Part shown: piece by piece, positions 17,211-26,046 of the stretch
Layout: every line of letters begins with the position of its first letter
Position numbering within the stretch: position 1 is the first letter of the stretch
Source: Chryseobacterium sp. JAH
GTDB lineage: Bacteria; Bacteroidota; Bacteroidia; Flavobacteriales; Weeksellaceae
DNA length: 64,000 bases
Direction of reading: 5' to 3'
NCBI RefSeq assembly: GCF_001507335.1
Contig: NZ_LMAH01000004.1
Location: forward strand, 124,001-188,000
Made by a program: the position numbers and the translations under genes
The notes under the pieces: model-generated
The model's database searches: none
The model's input: only the letters and a program-made list of their open reading frames with translations
What the model was told of the DNA's origin: nothing

Positions 17211-18311
17211 CTAATTCTTAATAAATTTAGATTTAAACAAATCTTTTCCTTTATCTTCAATAACAATCATATAAGTACCTTTTGTTAATGCTGAAACATT
17301 AATTATCCCAACATTTACATTTCCCCTACTTACTAACTGCCCTGCAACGCTATAAATTTTATATGTTGCTTTATCTGAGACTTTTGTTATGTTTAAGAAA
17401 TCTGTCGTTGGGTTGGGATAAATATTCATATCATTCTTGATACTTGTCTCAGATGTTGACAACGGAGAATTAGAAATAGTAACTCTGCCGTTACCTGTAG
17501 TATCAGGATTGGAAACAAAACCGGTTTGACCAAACTGTATAGTTACACCACCCGTTACACCGCCAACGTAGGAAGAACCACCGCCGCTGGCTCCTCCCCA
17601 GTGACCACTACCACCACCATAATATCCACCGCCACCAGCAGTACCGCCCAAAGTTCCTGTATAATTTCCACCGGTACCTAATGCTCCAGCAGAAGAATAA
17701 CTAGGTATCCCTCCAGTTGCAGATGTACCTCCTGCGGTTTGACTTCCACCACCACCTGCATAAGTTACTCCGCGACTGCTTCCTCCATTACTTCCTGTCG
17801 CACCGCCTCCATTTCCTCCATTTCCCGTATAAGTACTATAACCGGTACCGCCGCCACCGCCGCCAGCAACAATTATTCTGTCCGCATAAGTAGTATTTTG
17901 AGTAGTTCTGATATCAGTTCCACCACCGCCAGTTCCTCCGTTATAACCGGTACTAAATGAGCCTAAACAGCCACCGCCACCATTCCATCCCCCTGGTGTT
18001 GAGCTCGTTACCGTGCTTCCTTTACCTCCAACATAAATATAATAAGTTGTAGAGGCAGCAACCACTAAAGTTCCTGTACTATATCCACCTTTACCGCCTG
18101 TTCCTTTAAGAGCATCTCCGCCATCAGCTCCCCACATTTCTATCTGATATGAACCGGCAGCAAGCGTTACCGATTGTACAGTTCCTGTATAAGAGAAAGT
18201 CTGTGCCTGCACTTGAGCAACATACAAAATCGCACCGAATAATATTAAAAACGAGGCTTTAGTTTTTAATCCCCATATCTTAAGCTTTGATTGTTGTGTA
18301 ATTTTTTCCAT
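17211..18311 (-). CDS. Secreted glycine-rich protein with type A T9SS sorting domain
   Basis: A 366-residue exported protein. It has an N-terminal signal sequence (ASFLILFGAILYVAQVQAQ). The following domain begins TFSYTGTVQSVTLAAGSYQIEM, then a region of about 200 residues (about 58-270) is dominated by GG, GGG and GGGG runs punctuated by motifs such as YYIYVGGKGS, GGGGTDIRTT and RIIVAGGGGGG. This order is that of the glycine-rich domain known from bacterial proteins and from the ALK/LTK receptor ectodomain. The last 75 residues (NIYPNPTTDFLNI ... GTYMIVIEDKG, ending KFIKN) are a type A sorting CTD, cleaved on export through the T9SS. Function: probably surface-attached or released; the ligand is unknown. 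It sits inside the tRNA-Ser-bounded accessory segment. Confidence 0.85.
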   Translation of the reverse strand: MEKITQQSKLKIWGLKTKASFLILFGAILYVAQVQAQTFSYTGTVQSVTLAAGSYQIEMWGADGGDALKGTGGKGGYSTGTLVVAASTTYYIYVGGKGSTVTSSTPGGWNGGGGCLGSFSTGYNGGTGGGGTDIRTTQNTTYADRIIVAGGGGGGTGYSTYTGNGGNGGGATGSNGGSSRGVTYAGGGGSQTAGGTSATGGIPSYSSAGALGTGGNYTGTLGGTAGGGGYYGGGSGHWGGASGGGSSYVGGVTGGVTIQFGQTGFVSNPDTTGNGRVTISNSPLSTSETSIKNDMNIYPNPTTDFLNITKVSDKATYKIYSVAGQLVSRGNVNVGIINVSALTKGTYMIVIEDKGKDLFKSKFIKN

Positions 18312-18424
18312 GATTTTAAATTTAAAGTATTAAACATATCTTCAAACCCATTGCTGCCATTTTCACCGTTAAATTGGTGATTTGGTTAACAACTAGAGGC
18401 CTTCATATAAACAGCCACTATATT

Positions 18425-18604
18425 TCATGACAGATCTACAGCAGCAAAATCAGATGGAGAATATATCCATTGTCTGAAATTGGGAGTTTTCTCACTTGTA
18501 AATAACATTGTATTGCTTGTACAATGAGCACTACTATCATAACGCAACTCAAAACTTTGCATTGATAGTAAAATGGATAGAAAAAATAAGTAGATTTTTT
18601 TCAC
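18425..18604 (-). CDS. Small secreted ORF (59 aa), possible gene or truncated N-terminus
   Basis: A GTG-initiated 59-codon frame upstream of the glycine-rich gene on the same strand. It begins MKKIYLFFLSILLSMQSFE, a convincing signal peptide, followed by about 40 residues that include two aromatic-rich stretches (NFRQWIYSPSDF) and one cysteine. It ends at TGA. It may be a small secreted peptide, or the start of a larger gene lost by deletion. No family is recognised. There is no consensus promoter; the gap to the glycine-rich gene is 113 bp. Confidence 0.4.
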   Translation of the reverse strand: MKKIYLFFLSILLSMQSFELRYDSSAHCTSNTMLFTSEKTPNFRQWIYSPSDFAAVDLS

Positions 18605-18856
18605 ATTATAAAATTCTTATTGATTAAAGTTTATTTCCTGTTGTTGATCTTTAGGATGAATTAAAGAAAAAAGGATCTGTAATGTTGTAAAGATGTTGTT
18701 TCATAGACTACATTATTTAAATGTTATAATGTAAATTTAACAAATTTATATATCATATCTAACTAAAAATTAAAGATATACAAAAAAATATTATGAAATA
18801 TTTAACAAAAAATACAAACTCATATATTCTCTATTCTGTGAATTCTATTCTTAGAC

Positions 18857-18952
18857 TTTAAAAAAGCCCTCTGCTACAGCATTATCATAAGAATTTTTCT
18901 TTACTCCCACACTTCGCATTATGCTTTTTCCACGTCTTGAAGTAGATCCTGG
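18857..18952 (-). pseudogene. IS3-family transposase remnant (DDE C-terminal motif)
   Basis: A 32-codon open stretch on the minus strand contains SRRGKSIMRSVGVKKNSYDN followed by AVAEGFFK. The pattern S-x-x-G-x-x-x-D-N-A-x-A-E-x-F-F-K is the hallmark around the catalytic glutamate of IS3-family (OrfB) integrases. Stop codons flank it on both sides (TAA before, GTC TAA after), so only the core around the last acidic residue survives. No terminal inverted repeats are seen. Confidence 0.75.
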
Positions 18953-18978
18953 TTACACATATCCATCAACACTTCAGA

Positions 18979-19013
18979 GCCTTACTATCTGAAAACACGT
19001 TGATTTTCAGCGT
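18979..19013 (+). repeat. Right, degenerate copy of tRNA-Ser 3' end plus terminator
   Basis: 26 of 35 positions match 16783-16817 without gaps, and the similarity continues into TGTTTTGTTTTAAATA versus TTTTTTTGTTTTTAATA after one indel. The hairpin can still form with one G-T pair (CGTTGA/TCAGCG). No tRNA body precedes it. Confidence 0.65.
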
Positions 19014-19124
19014 TGTTTTGTTTTAAATATCCAAAATTTTATTGAAAAATTTCCAAAATATGACAAATAACGTATGAGTTCTGATATTCTTCACCCAAAC
19101 ACACATCATCATTCCATTAAAACA

Positions 19125-19149
19125 AAAACCAGATGAATGATCTGGTTTT
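19125..19149 (-). terminator. Hairpin terminator, minus-strand direction favoured
   Basis: The stem AAAACCAGAT / GAATG / ATCTGGTTTT is perfect. On the minus strand it is followed by TTTTTGTTTT, so it probably ends the transcript of the 19335-20033 gene. Confidence 0.65.
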
Positions 19150-19334
19150 ATGCTTGAAATACATTCTGATAAAATGCATTTCGACAATATAATGATGTAT
19201 GAATGTTTGGTGTTTTAATGAAAGACTTCTCACCTAGCCCTGATTGCAGCGACATCCTTTTTCTGAATTGGCTTTTCAAAAAAGCAATGGCAGAAAAAGA
19301 TACAGCGGAAAACAGGATAGAGCTCCTAAAAAAA

Positions 19335-20033
19335 TCAGTTGCAAACCGTAAGGAAGGTCTGATTTCTCATGTGGATTTTAATCATCGCTTCAGATCTTAG
19401 CTCGCTGTATATGCTTTTTTCAAAAGCTTCAACCGCTTTCAGTTTGTAATCGATAAAATCTGCAATTCTCACGACCGAAAAGTAGAAATTTCTGTACAAA
19501 GCCATATCGACTGTACTTCCAAAATGAGGCAGAAATGCTTTTAAAAACGGAAGTTTTTTCTGATGTACATTATAATCCGGACAATAGCCTGTTTTCTCTT
19601 TTGCCGTGATGATTTCATAATGATTGATGTAATTCAAAATCGTTTCATTTTCTTTCATTGAAATCTTATTCTTCTGAAAGTAATAATGAATTCTGTCTAA
19701 AATATGTTGGGCATATTCCATCATACTGATGGTTTTCAGCTCAGAAACATTGTTGATGCCGGTTTTGAAGCTTTTTGCGTTAGTGTGATTCATATTGAAT
19801 GAAATCCCGAAGTTTTCATGATATGGAAAAAAGCAGTTTTTCACTTCAATCATTGCATCTGCCTGCAATCTGTTCTCAGAAAAGTTGTAACACAGATACG
19901 GCTTGTACATCTCTTTTAGATGAAGCAGAAAATCTGTTTCATTGGTGTTTTGATCGTTTTCAAACCACTTTTCTAGATTGTTATAATATTGATTTTCGAA
20001 TTCTCTGAAACTTAAATAAAACGGGATTTCCAT
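19335..20033 (-). CDS. Hypothetical protein, unknown family
   Basis: A 232-residue soluble protein. The start is set at the ATG at 20033 (MEIPFYLSFREFENQYYNNL) because a perfect -7 element lies at 20062-20055, inside what would be a longer frame. It is rich in aromatic and charged residues, with helical stretches (EYAQHILDRIHYYFQKN; LKAVEAFEKSIYSELRSEAM) and several His/Tyr-rich segments. The size and helical composition are loosely like RteC-type proteins of Bacteroidota, but I see no diagnostic motif and do not assign it. It lies between the tRNA-Ser-bounded segment and the efflux operon. Confidence 0.65.
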   Translation of the reverse strand: MEIPFYLSFREFENQYYNNLEKWFENDQNTNETDFLLHLKEMYKPYLCYNFSENRLQADAMIEVKNCFFPYHENFGISFNMNHTNAKSFKTGINNVSELKTISMMEYAQHILDRIHYYFQKNKISMKENETILNYINHYEIITAKEKTGYCPDYNVHQKKLPFLKAFLPHFGSTVDMALYRNFYFSVVRIADFIDYKLKAVEAFEKSIYSELRSEAMIKIHMRNQTFLTVCN

Positions 20034-20054
20034 AGCTCTTAATATTTTATACTG

Positions 20055-20062
20055 CAAAGCTA
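20055..20062 (-). promoter_or_regulatory. -7 promoter element TAGCTTTG
   Basis: This perfect TAnnTTTG on the minus strand lies 21 bp before the ATG at 20033 and decides the start against an upstream in-frame codon at 20153. Confidence 0.55.
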
Positions 20063-20114
20063 TAGGTGTAATGCGACAAAACTTGACGTGTTTTATTTTG
20101 GAATTTAATTTTAT

Positions 20115-20149
20115 TAAAAAAAGTCCGGCTCTGAAAACAGAACCGGACT
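20115..20149 (-). terminator. Intrinsic terminator of RND efflux operon
   Basis: On the minus strand AGTCCGGTTCTG / TTTT / CAGAGCCGGACT (one G-U pair) is followed by TTTTTTT. Confidence 0.9.
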
Positions 20150-20189
20150 CCACGATTGAAATAATGATATATTAATAAAAAAAACTATC

Positions 20190-21632
20190 TTATTTCCAGC
20201 CGCCGCCTAAACTTTTGTAAATGTCGACAACGGTGCTTAACTGCTTTTCTTTAGCTTCAATCAACTCCATTTTTGCATCTAAAGCGTCTCTTTGGTTTAA
20301 TAAAACTTCCAAATAATCTGCTCTCGAGTTTTTGAAAAGTTGATTCGCAATATCGATGGACTGATCTAAAGCCTGAGTTTCCTGAGATTTTAACTGATAG
20401 TACCGATCGATGTTTTTCACTTTCGACATTAGATTTGAAATATCTAAATAAGCATTCAGAATAGTTTTATCATATTCGTACAAAGCCTGAATCTGTTTTG
20501 CATCTGCTGTCTGAAAATTGGCTTTGATCGCACTTTTATTGATCAGCGGTCCTGCCAATTCGCCAACTAAACTTGTAGCGATTGACTCGGGCAATTTAAC
20601 CAGATAAGAAGGTTTAAATGCTTCCAATCCTAACGTTGCTGAGATTTCCAAAGATGGATAAAACTCTTTTCTTGCAGCTTCAACATCCAGTTTAGCTGCT
20701 TTTAATTCCAGTTCTGCCTGCTTAATATCCGGACGGTTTGCCAATAACTGAGATGGAATTCCTGTATAAACTGTCTGCGGAATAATCGACATAAAACTTT
20801 CCTTCGTTCTCACAATCGGTTGAGGATAACGGCCACAAAGCGCATTGATCTGATTTTCTTTTTCAGTAATCTGCTGACGGATTGTGTATTCTGTTGCTTT
20901 TGATTTTGCCAGTTCAGCTTCAAACTTTTTCACCGCTAATTCGGTGGCAGCTGCTGCCTGCTTCTGTATTTTTGCAATTTCTAAAGCTCTCGTCTGCAAT
21001 TTAATATACTGTTGAATAATATCCAGCTGATTATCCAACGCCAATAGTTCGTAATAATTATCTGCCACTTCTTCGATCAGATTAGACAGAACAAAATTCT
21101 TCCCTTCCACCGTTGAAAGATAATGCGCAACTGCAGCATCCTTTTCAGTTCTGAGTTTTTTCCAGATGTCGATTTCCCAATTGGCCATCAAACCTCCTTC
21201 GAAGTTCCCAAGCGGATCCGGCATTTCTCTTCCAGGTTCTATTTCAGTGGATGCGTCTCCGGCTCCCGTACTGGTGTATCGACCTACTTTTTCAACTCCG
21301 GCTCCTAAACCTGCTCTTACCGATGGGCTTAATCTTCCTTTTTTGGCAACTATTCCACTTTTGGCAATCTCGATTTCCTGAAGCGTAATCATCAATCCCT
21401 GATTATTTTTCAAGGAAGTTTCGATTAAACTTACTAAATTGGGATCTGTAAAAAACTGTCTCCACGGTGTAGTTCCGCTGTTGGTATTTGCATCCTGCTC
21501 TTCGTTTTGATTAAAATTCTCAGGAATTGTATTTTTTACTTGGTCCTGAATAACGGTCGCCATAGGCGCCTTACAACTTGCTAAAACAAGCGATAAGGCA
21601 ATGGCTGCTATATATTTATTATAAATCTTCAT
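20190..21632 (-). CDS. Outer-membrane efflux channel lipoprotein (TolC/OprM family)
   Basis: About 480 residues. The signal peptide and lipobox are IALSLVLASC, so the protein is a lipoprotein like OprM. Two repeats of the outer-membrane efflux protein domain follow, with the long alpha-barrel helices recognisable as alternating Ala/Leu/Lys/Glu segments, LANRPDIKQAELELKAAKLD (the conserved RPD motif) and the C-terminal DYLEVLLNQRDALDAKMELI. It forms the outer-membrane exit duct of the tripartite pump. It is the last gene of the operon, and its start overlaps the 3' end of the RND gene by about 14 bp, so expression is coupled. The start is ATG 21632 or 21641. Confidence 0.93.
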   Translation of the reverse strand: MKIYNKYIAAIALSLVLASCKAPMATVIQDQVKNTIPENFNQNEEQDANTNSGTTPWRQFFTDPNLVSLIETSLKNNQGLMITLQEIEIAKSGIVAKKGRLSPSVRAGLGAGVEKVGRYTSTGAGDASTEIEPGREMPDPLGNFEGGLMANWEIDIWKKLRTEKDAAVAHYLSTVEGKNFVLSNLIEEVADNYYELLALDNQLDIIQQYIKLQTRALEIAKIQKQAAAATELAVKKFEAELAKSKATEYTIRQQITEKENQINALCGRYPQPIVRTKESFMSIIPQTVYTGIPSQLLANRPDIKQAELELKAAKLDVEAARKEFYPSLEISATLGLEAFKPSYLVKLPESIATSLVGELAGPLINKSAIKANFQTADAKQIQALYEYDKTILNAYLDISNLMSKVKNIDRYYQLKSQETQALDQSIDIANQLFKNSRADYLEVLLNQRDALDAKMELIEAKEKQLSTVVDIYKSLGGGWK

Positions 21633-24600
21633 GTTTATCATCGTGTTGGTAAGGTTCTGTTTGTTCAGTTAAAGGATTTTCCTCTTCATATTTTGCGAGT
21701 CGGGATTTGTCGGCAATGGTTCCGAAAATGTAGTATAACCCCGGAATAATCAGCAGTCCGAAAACAGTTCCGATGAGCATTCCTCCCGCTGCAGCGGTAC
21801 CAATCGTTCTGTTTCCAACAGCTCCCGGTCCGGTTGCCATGACCAAAGGAATCAATCCTGCAATGAATGCAAATGAAGTCATCAGAATCGGTCTGAAACG
21901 GATGGCTGCTCCCTCGATCGCCGCCTGCGCTACAGGAATTCCTTCTTCTGCTTTTTTCTGAACGGCAAATTCAATGATCAATACGGCATTTTTACCTAAA
22001 AGGCCGATTAACATGACCATGGCTACCTGTGCATAGATGTTGTTTTCCAATCCTAATAGTTTTAAACATAAAAATGCTCCGAAAATACCAGTCGGTAATG
22101 AAAGAATTACCGGTAAAGGAAGAATAAAGCTTTCATACTGCGCCGAAAGAATTAAATAAACAAATCCTAAACAGATCAGGAATATGTAAACTGCTTCGTT
22201 CCCACGACCCACTTCGTCTTTTGAAATTCCTGCCCAGTCAATTCCGAAACCTCTTGGTAAAGTTTTATCGGCAACTTCCTGAATGGCTTTAATTGCCTGT
22301 CCGGAACTGTAACCCGGAGCCGGTGTTCCGCTCACCTCAGAAGAGTTGTACATGTTATGTCTTGTGATTTCAGAAAGACCATATACTTTTTCCAAATGCA
22401 TGAAATCTGAATACGGAACCATTTGATCTTTATCGTTCTTCACATAGAGCTTCAACAAATCACTGGGCAAAGCACGATATTGCGGACCCGCCTGAACAAT
22501 CACCTTGTAAGGTCTGTCGAAACGGATAAAACTGGTCTCGTAATTCGAACCTATTAATGTCGATAAATTATCCATTGCTTTTTCAATGCTTACGCCTTTT
22601 TGTTCGGCCAGATCATTATCGATTTTCAACATATATTGAGGGAAACTTGCAGAATAGAATGTAAATGCAGAACCTAATTCAGGACGTTTTTTCAATTCTT
22701 TCACAAAATCGGTACTTACCTGCTCCATCTTCTGGTAATCACCGCTTCCTGCTTTATCCAAAAGTCTCAATTCAAATCCCCCTGCGGCTCCATAACCAGG
22801 AATAGAAGGTGGCTGGAAGAATTCAATATTGGCTCCAGGAATATTTTTGGCTTTTTCTTCAAGCTTTTCGATGATTTCGGCGGCTGATTCTGAACGATCT
22901 TCCCAACTTTTAAGGTTAATCAAGCACGTTCCAGAATTTGAACCGGTTCCTTCCGTTAGGATTTCGTAGCCGGCCAATGAAGAAACAGACTGCACTCCGT
23001 CGATATCTTCAGATTCTTTCAAGAGTTCTTTGGCAATCTGATTGGTTCTTTCTAACGTAGAACCCGGCGGTGTCTGAATAATTGCATAAATCATCCCCTG
23101 ATCTTCACCCGGAATAAATCCTGAAGGCAGTGAGTTGCTTAAAAAGTAAGTACAGGCACAGAAAATCAATAACAAAGGAAGCGTGATGAACTTTTTAGTT
23201 ACTGTTTTCTTCAGTAAGTTCTCATATTTCCCGGCACCTTTGGTAAATACGTTATTGAATTTATCCAGAAGAATCGTAATTGGGCCTCTTTTCTTAGCTT
23301 TTCCGTGGTTGTTTTTTAAGATTAAAGCACATAAAGCCGGAGTCAATGTCAATGCGACAACTCCCGAAAGAATGATCGACGATGCCATTGTAATTGAAAA
23401 CTGACGATAGAAAACACCAACCGGACCCGACATAAATGCCACCGGAATAAATACAGCGGCCATCACCAAAGTAATTGCGATAATAGCTCCGCTAATTTCA
23501 TGCATCGCTTCTTCAGTCGCCTTTAATGCGGAAAGACCTTTCTCTTCCATCTTGGCATGAACGGCTTCAATCACCACAATTGCATCATCGACGACTACAC
23601 CGATTGCCATTACCAGAGCGAAAAGCGAAATCATATTTAATGTAATTCCAAAAGCTGACATCACTGCAAAAGTTCCTACCAATGAAACTGGAACGGCAAT
23701 CGCCGGAATCAACGTTGAACGCCAATCTCCCAAGAATAAAAACACGACAATCGCTACCAAAATAAAGGCTTCAAACAAAGTATGAACTACCTTTTCAATT
23801 GATGCATCGAGGAATCTTGAAACGTCATAACTGATATCATAATGCATTCCTTTCGGGAAATTGGTTTTCTCAAGATCAGCCATCAACGTTTTTACATTTT
23901 TGATAACATCACTTGCGTTAGATCCGTATGATTGTTTTACAGTAATTGCGGCAGATGGTTTTCCGTTTAATGTAGAGTAAATATCGTACATTGAAGAACC
24001 AAATTCGATATCGGCAACATCTTTTAACCTTACAAATTCCCCAGCAGATTTAGCTTTGAGAATAATATTTCCGTAATCTTTTTCATTATTAAAACGTCCT
24101 GGATATTTTAAGATATACTCAAATGACTGAGAACGCTTACCAGAACTTTCCCCAGTTTTTCCTGGTGATGCTTCCAAACTTTGTTCGTTTAGAGCTTCCA
24201 TCACTTCATCTGCTGAAATATTGTAAGCTGTCAAACGGTCAGGTTTCAGCCAAATACGCATTGCATATTCACGAGTTCCTAAAATATCGGCAAAACCAAC
24301 CCCGCTTACCCTTCTCAATTCAGACATTACGTTAATATCTGCATAGTTGAAAAGGAATTTCTGGTCGGCTTTCGGATCGTCACTGTACAGGTTAATGTAC
24401 ATCAACATATTCGGTTCTTCACGGGTAATTTTCACTCCTTCACGAACGACCAATGGCGGAAGTTTATTGACTGCAGATGAAACACGGTTCTGAACGTTAA
24501 CCGCTGCAACATTGGGATCAGTTCCCAAATCAAAAACTACCTGAATGGAAGTTTCACCGTCATTTCCGGCGTCGGAAGTCATGTATTTCATTCCGGGGAC

Positions 24601-24813
24601 ACCATTTAAGGATCTTTCAAGAGGAATCACTACGGCTTTTACGAGCAATTCATTATTCGCTCCTGGATATGTGGCGGTGATATTAACTTTCGGTGGAGAA
24701 ATGGCGGGAAATTGTGTAATAGGAAGTTTCATTAATGATAAAACTCCCATAAAAACAATAATCAGCGAGATGACGATTGACAGAACAGGTCTGCGAATGA
24801 ATTTCTTAAACAT
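21619..24813 (-). CDS. RND multidrug efflux permease (HAE1/AcrB family)
   Basis: A 1064-residue inner-membrane proton antiporter. The first helix is RRPVLSIVISLIIVFMGVLS. The proton-relay aspartates are present in MAIGVVVDDAIVVIEAVHAK (TM4, around residue 405). The second half has FVYLILSAQYESFILPLPVI and GLLGKNAVLIIEFAVQ. Two large periplasmic loops with porter and docking subdomains separate TM1/2 and TM7/8. The family exports hydrophobic drugs, detergents and dyes; actual substrates are unknown. It follows the adaptor gene by 7 bp and overlaps the outer-membrane channel gene. No dedicated regulator is seen next to the operon. Confidence 0.95.
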   Translation of the reverse strand: MFKKFIRRPVLSIVISLIIVFMGVLSLMKLPITQFPAISPPKVNITATYPGANNELLVKAVVIPLERSLNGVPGMKYMTSDAGNDGETSIQVVFDLGTDPNVAAVNVQNRVSSAVNKLPPLVVREGVKITREEPNMLMYINLYSDDPKADQKFLFNYADINVMSELRRVSGVGFADILGTREYAMRIWLKPDRLTAYNISADEVMEALNEQSLEASPGKTGESSGKRSQSFEYILKYPGRFNNEKDYGNIILKAKSAGEFVRLKDVADIEFGSSMYDIYSTLNGKPSAAITVKQSYGSNASDVIKNVKTLMADLEKTNFPKGMHYDISYDVSRFLDASIEKVVHTLFEAFILVAIVVFLFLGDWRSTLIPAIAVPVSLVGTFAVMSAFGITLNMISLFALVMAIGVVVDDAIVVIEAVHAKMEEKGLSALKATEEAMHEISGAIIAITLVMAAVFIPVAFMSGPVGVFYRQFSITMASSIILSGVVALTLTPALCALILKNNHGKAKKRGPITILLDKFNNVFTKGAGKYENLLKKTVTKKFITLPLLLIFCACTYFLSNSLPSGFIPGEDQGMIYAIIQTPPGSTLERTNQIAKELLKESEDIDGVQSVSSLAGYEILTEGTGSNSGTCLINLKSWEDRSESAAEIIEKLEEKAKNIPGANIEFFQPPSIPGYGAAGGFELRLLDKAGSGDYQKMEQVSTDFVKELKKRPELGSAFTFYSASFPQYMLKIDNDLAEQKGVSIEKAMDNLSTLIGSNYETSFIRFDRPYKVIVQAGPQYRALPSDLLKLYVKNDKDQMVPYSDFMHLEKVYGLSEITRHNMYNSSEVSGTPAPGYSSGQAIKAIQEVADKTLPRGFGIDWAGISKDEVGRGNEAVYIFLICLGFVYLILSAQYESFILPLPVILSLPTGIFGAFLCLKLLGLENNIYAQVAMVMLIGLLGKNAVLIIEFAVQKKAEEGIPVAQAAIEGAAIRFRPILMTSFAFIAGLIPLVMATGPGAVGNRTIGTAAAGGMLIGTVFGLLIIPGLYYIFGTIADKSRLAKYEEENPLTEQTEPYQHDDKHEDL

Positions 24814-24820
24814 AATTCCT

Positions 24821-25906
24821 CTATTCTGCTTTTAATTTTAAATTCTGAAGAACCTTCTTCGGATCTTGGAATTTCACTTTTACTTTCTGATCATCTTTCA
24901 CTTTCTGAACACCTTCCAACAGGATTTTTTCATTAGGAGAAATACCTGAAGAAACTACATAAATATCAGGAAGCTCATAGGAAACTTTGATATTTTTAGA
25001 TTTGGCAACGCCATTTTGATCAATCACGAAGACATATTTCTGATCCTGAATTTCGTACGTCGCTTTCTGTGGAATGATTAAAGCATTTTTAAGAGGTAAA
25101 GTCATACGCACTTTTCCAGTCTCACCATTTCTCAAAAGCTTCTCAGGATTTGGAAATTTGGCTCTGAAAGCAATATTCCCTGTTTCGTTGTCAAACTGAC
25201 CTTCAACGGTTTGAATTTCACCTTGCTGGTTAAACATTTCACCATTTGCCATCATCAAACTTACATTTTGGCTGCCACGATCTGCAACATGGGTCTGATA
25301 ATTAAGATATTCCGGTTCAGAAACATTGAAATAACTGTAAATATTGGTATTGTCTGAAAGTGTTGTCAAAAGATCACCTTCATCCACCAAACTCCCCAAC
25401 TTCAAAGGAATTCTATCGATAACTCCTGAAAACGGAGCTTTAATATCTGTAAAGGAAAGATGAATCTGCGCTAATTTCATTTCGGCATTAGCTGCATCTA
25501 ACTTAGCTTTAGCCATTGATCTTTCATTTTTAGAAACAATATTATTGTTGGCAAGAGTACTTGCATTTTTCAATTCGATAGAAGCCTGTTCTACTTCAGC
25601 CTTTGCTTTGAGTAATTCTGCCTGATAAATCTGTGGCATAATTCTGAACAATGTTTGCCCAGCTCTTACATATTGACCTTCATCAACGTAAATTTTTTCA
25701 AGGAAACCTTTTTCCTGTGCACGAATTTCAATGTTTTTCACCGACTGAATCTGTGCGACAAAATCTTTGTTAATAATCGTATCCATTTTTACTGGTGACG
25801 TCACCGGATACACAGAATCTTCTTGTTTTTCTTCTTTTTTCCCATTGCAGTTCGCAAGTAAAAGAACAGCGCTTAAGACAACGCCTGAGACAACTCTTTT
25901 CATCAT
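24821..25906 (-). CDS. Periplasmic adaptor (membrane fusion protein) of RND pump
   Basis: A 361-residue AcrA/MexA-type lipoprotein (lipobox LLLANC). The order is standard: barrel-sandwich half (FVAQIQSVKNIEIRAQEKGF), alpha-hairpin coiled coil (AELLKAKAEVEQASIELKNA ... SMAKAKLDAANAEMKLAQIH), second lipoyl half (FTDIKAPFSGVIDRI), a beta-barrel and a membrane-proximal domain. It bridges the inner-membrane pump and the outer-membrane channel. First gene of the tripartite operon; the start is ATG at 25906 or 25903. The upstream small membrane protein gene may be on the same transcript. Confidence 0.94.
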   Translation of the reverse strand: MMKRVVSGVVLSAVLLLANCNGKKEEKQEDSVYPVTSPVKMDTIINKDFVAQIQSVKNIEIRAQEKGFLEKIYVDEGQYVRAGQTLFRIMPQIYQAELLKAKAEVEQASIELKNASTLANNNIVSKNERSMAKAKLDAANAEMKLAQIHLSFTDIKAPFSGVIDRIPLKLGSLVDEGDLLTTLSDNTNIYSYFNVSEPEYLNYQTHVADRGSQNVSLMMANGEMFNQQGEIQTVEGQFDNETGNIAFRAKFPNPEKLLRNGETGKVRMTLPLKNALIIPQKATYEIQDQKYVFVIDQNGVAKSKNIKVSYELPDIYVVSSGISPNEKILLEGVQKVKDDQKVKVKFQDPKKVLQNLKLKAE

Positions 25907-26046
25907 AATTTTAGAGTGGTATAAATCGTTAAAAGTTTAATTTGAAAAAATTATTTAGGTAAATAGTACATTGTGAAATCAGAGAACACAACGCATATCT
26001 TTTCCGGACTAGATTTAGAACAGAAAAATAATCGGAAAATAAAATT

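Larger units (their letters stand above)
18605..19334. other. Accessory region with transposase remnant, repeat copy and terminator
   Basis: This stretch is mostly AT-rich non-coding sequence. It contains an IS3-type transposase fragment (18857-18952), the right copy of the tRNA-Ser repeat (18979-19013) and a hairpin terminator (19125-19149). A 65-codon plus-strand frame at 19203-19400 overlaps the next gene's 3' end and has no recognisable features. Confidence 0.6.

Noticed and set aside
17739..17960. Plus-strand Ser/Thr-rich ORF of 73 aa
   Set aside because: Shadow of the GGN codons of the glycine-rich gene on the opposite strand.
19203..19400. 65-aa plus-strand ORF
   Set aside because: It overlaps the 3' end of the gene on the other strand, has no promoter, family or signal, and is short enough to be chance; kept only as a note in the regional description.
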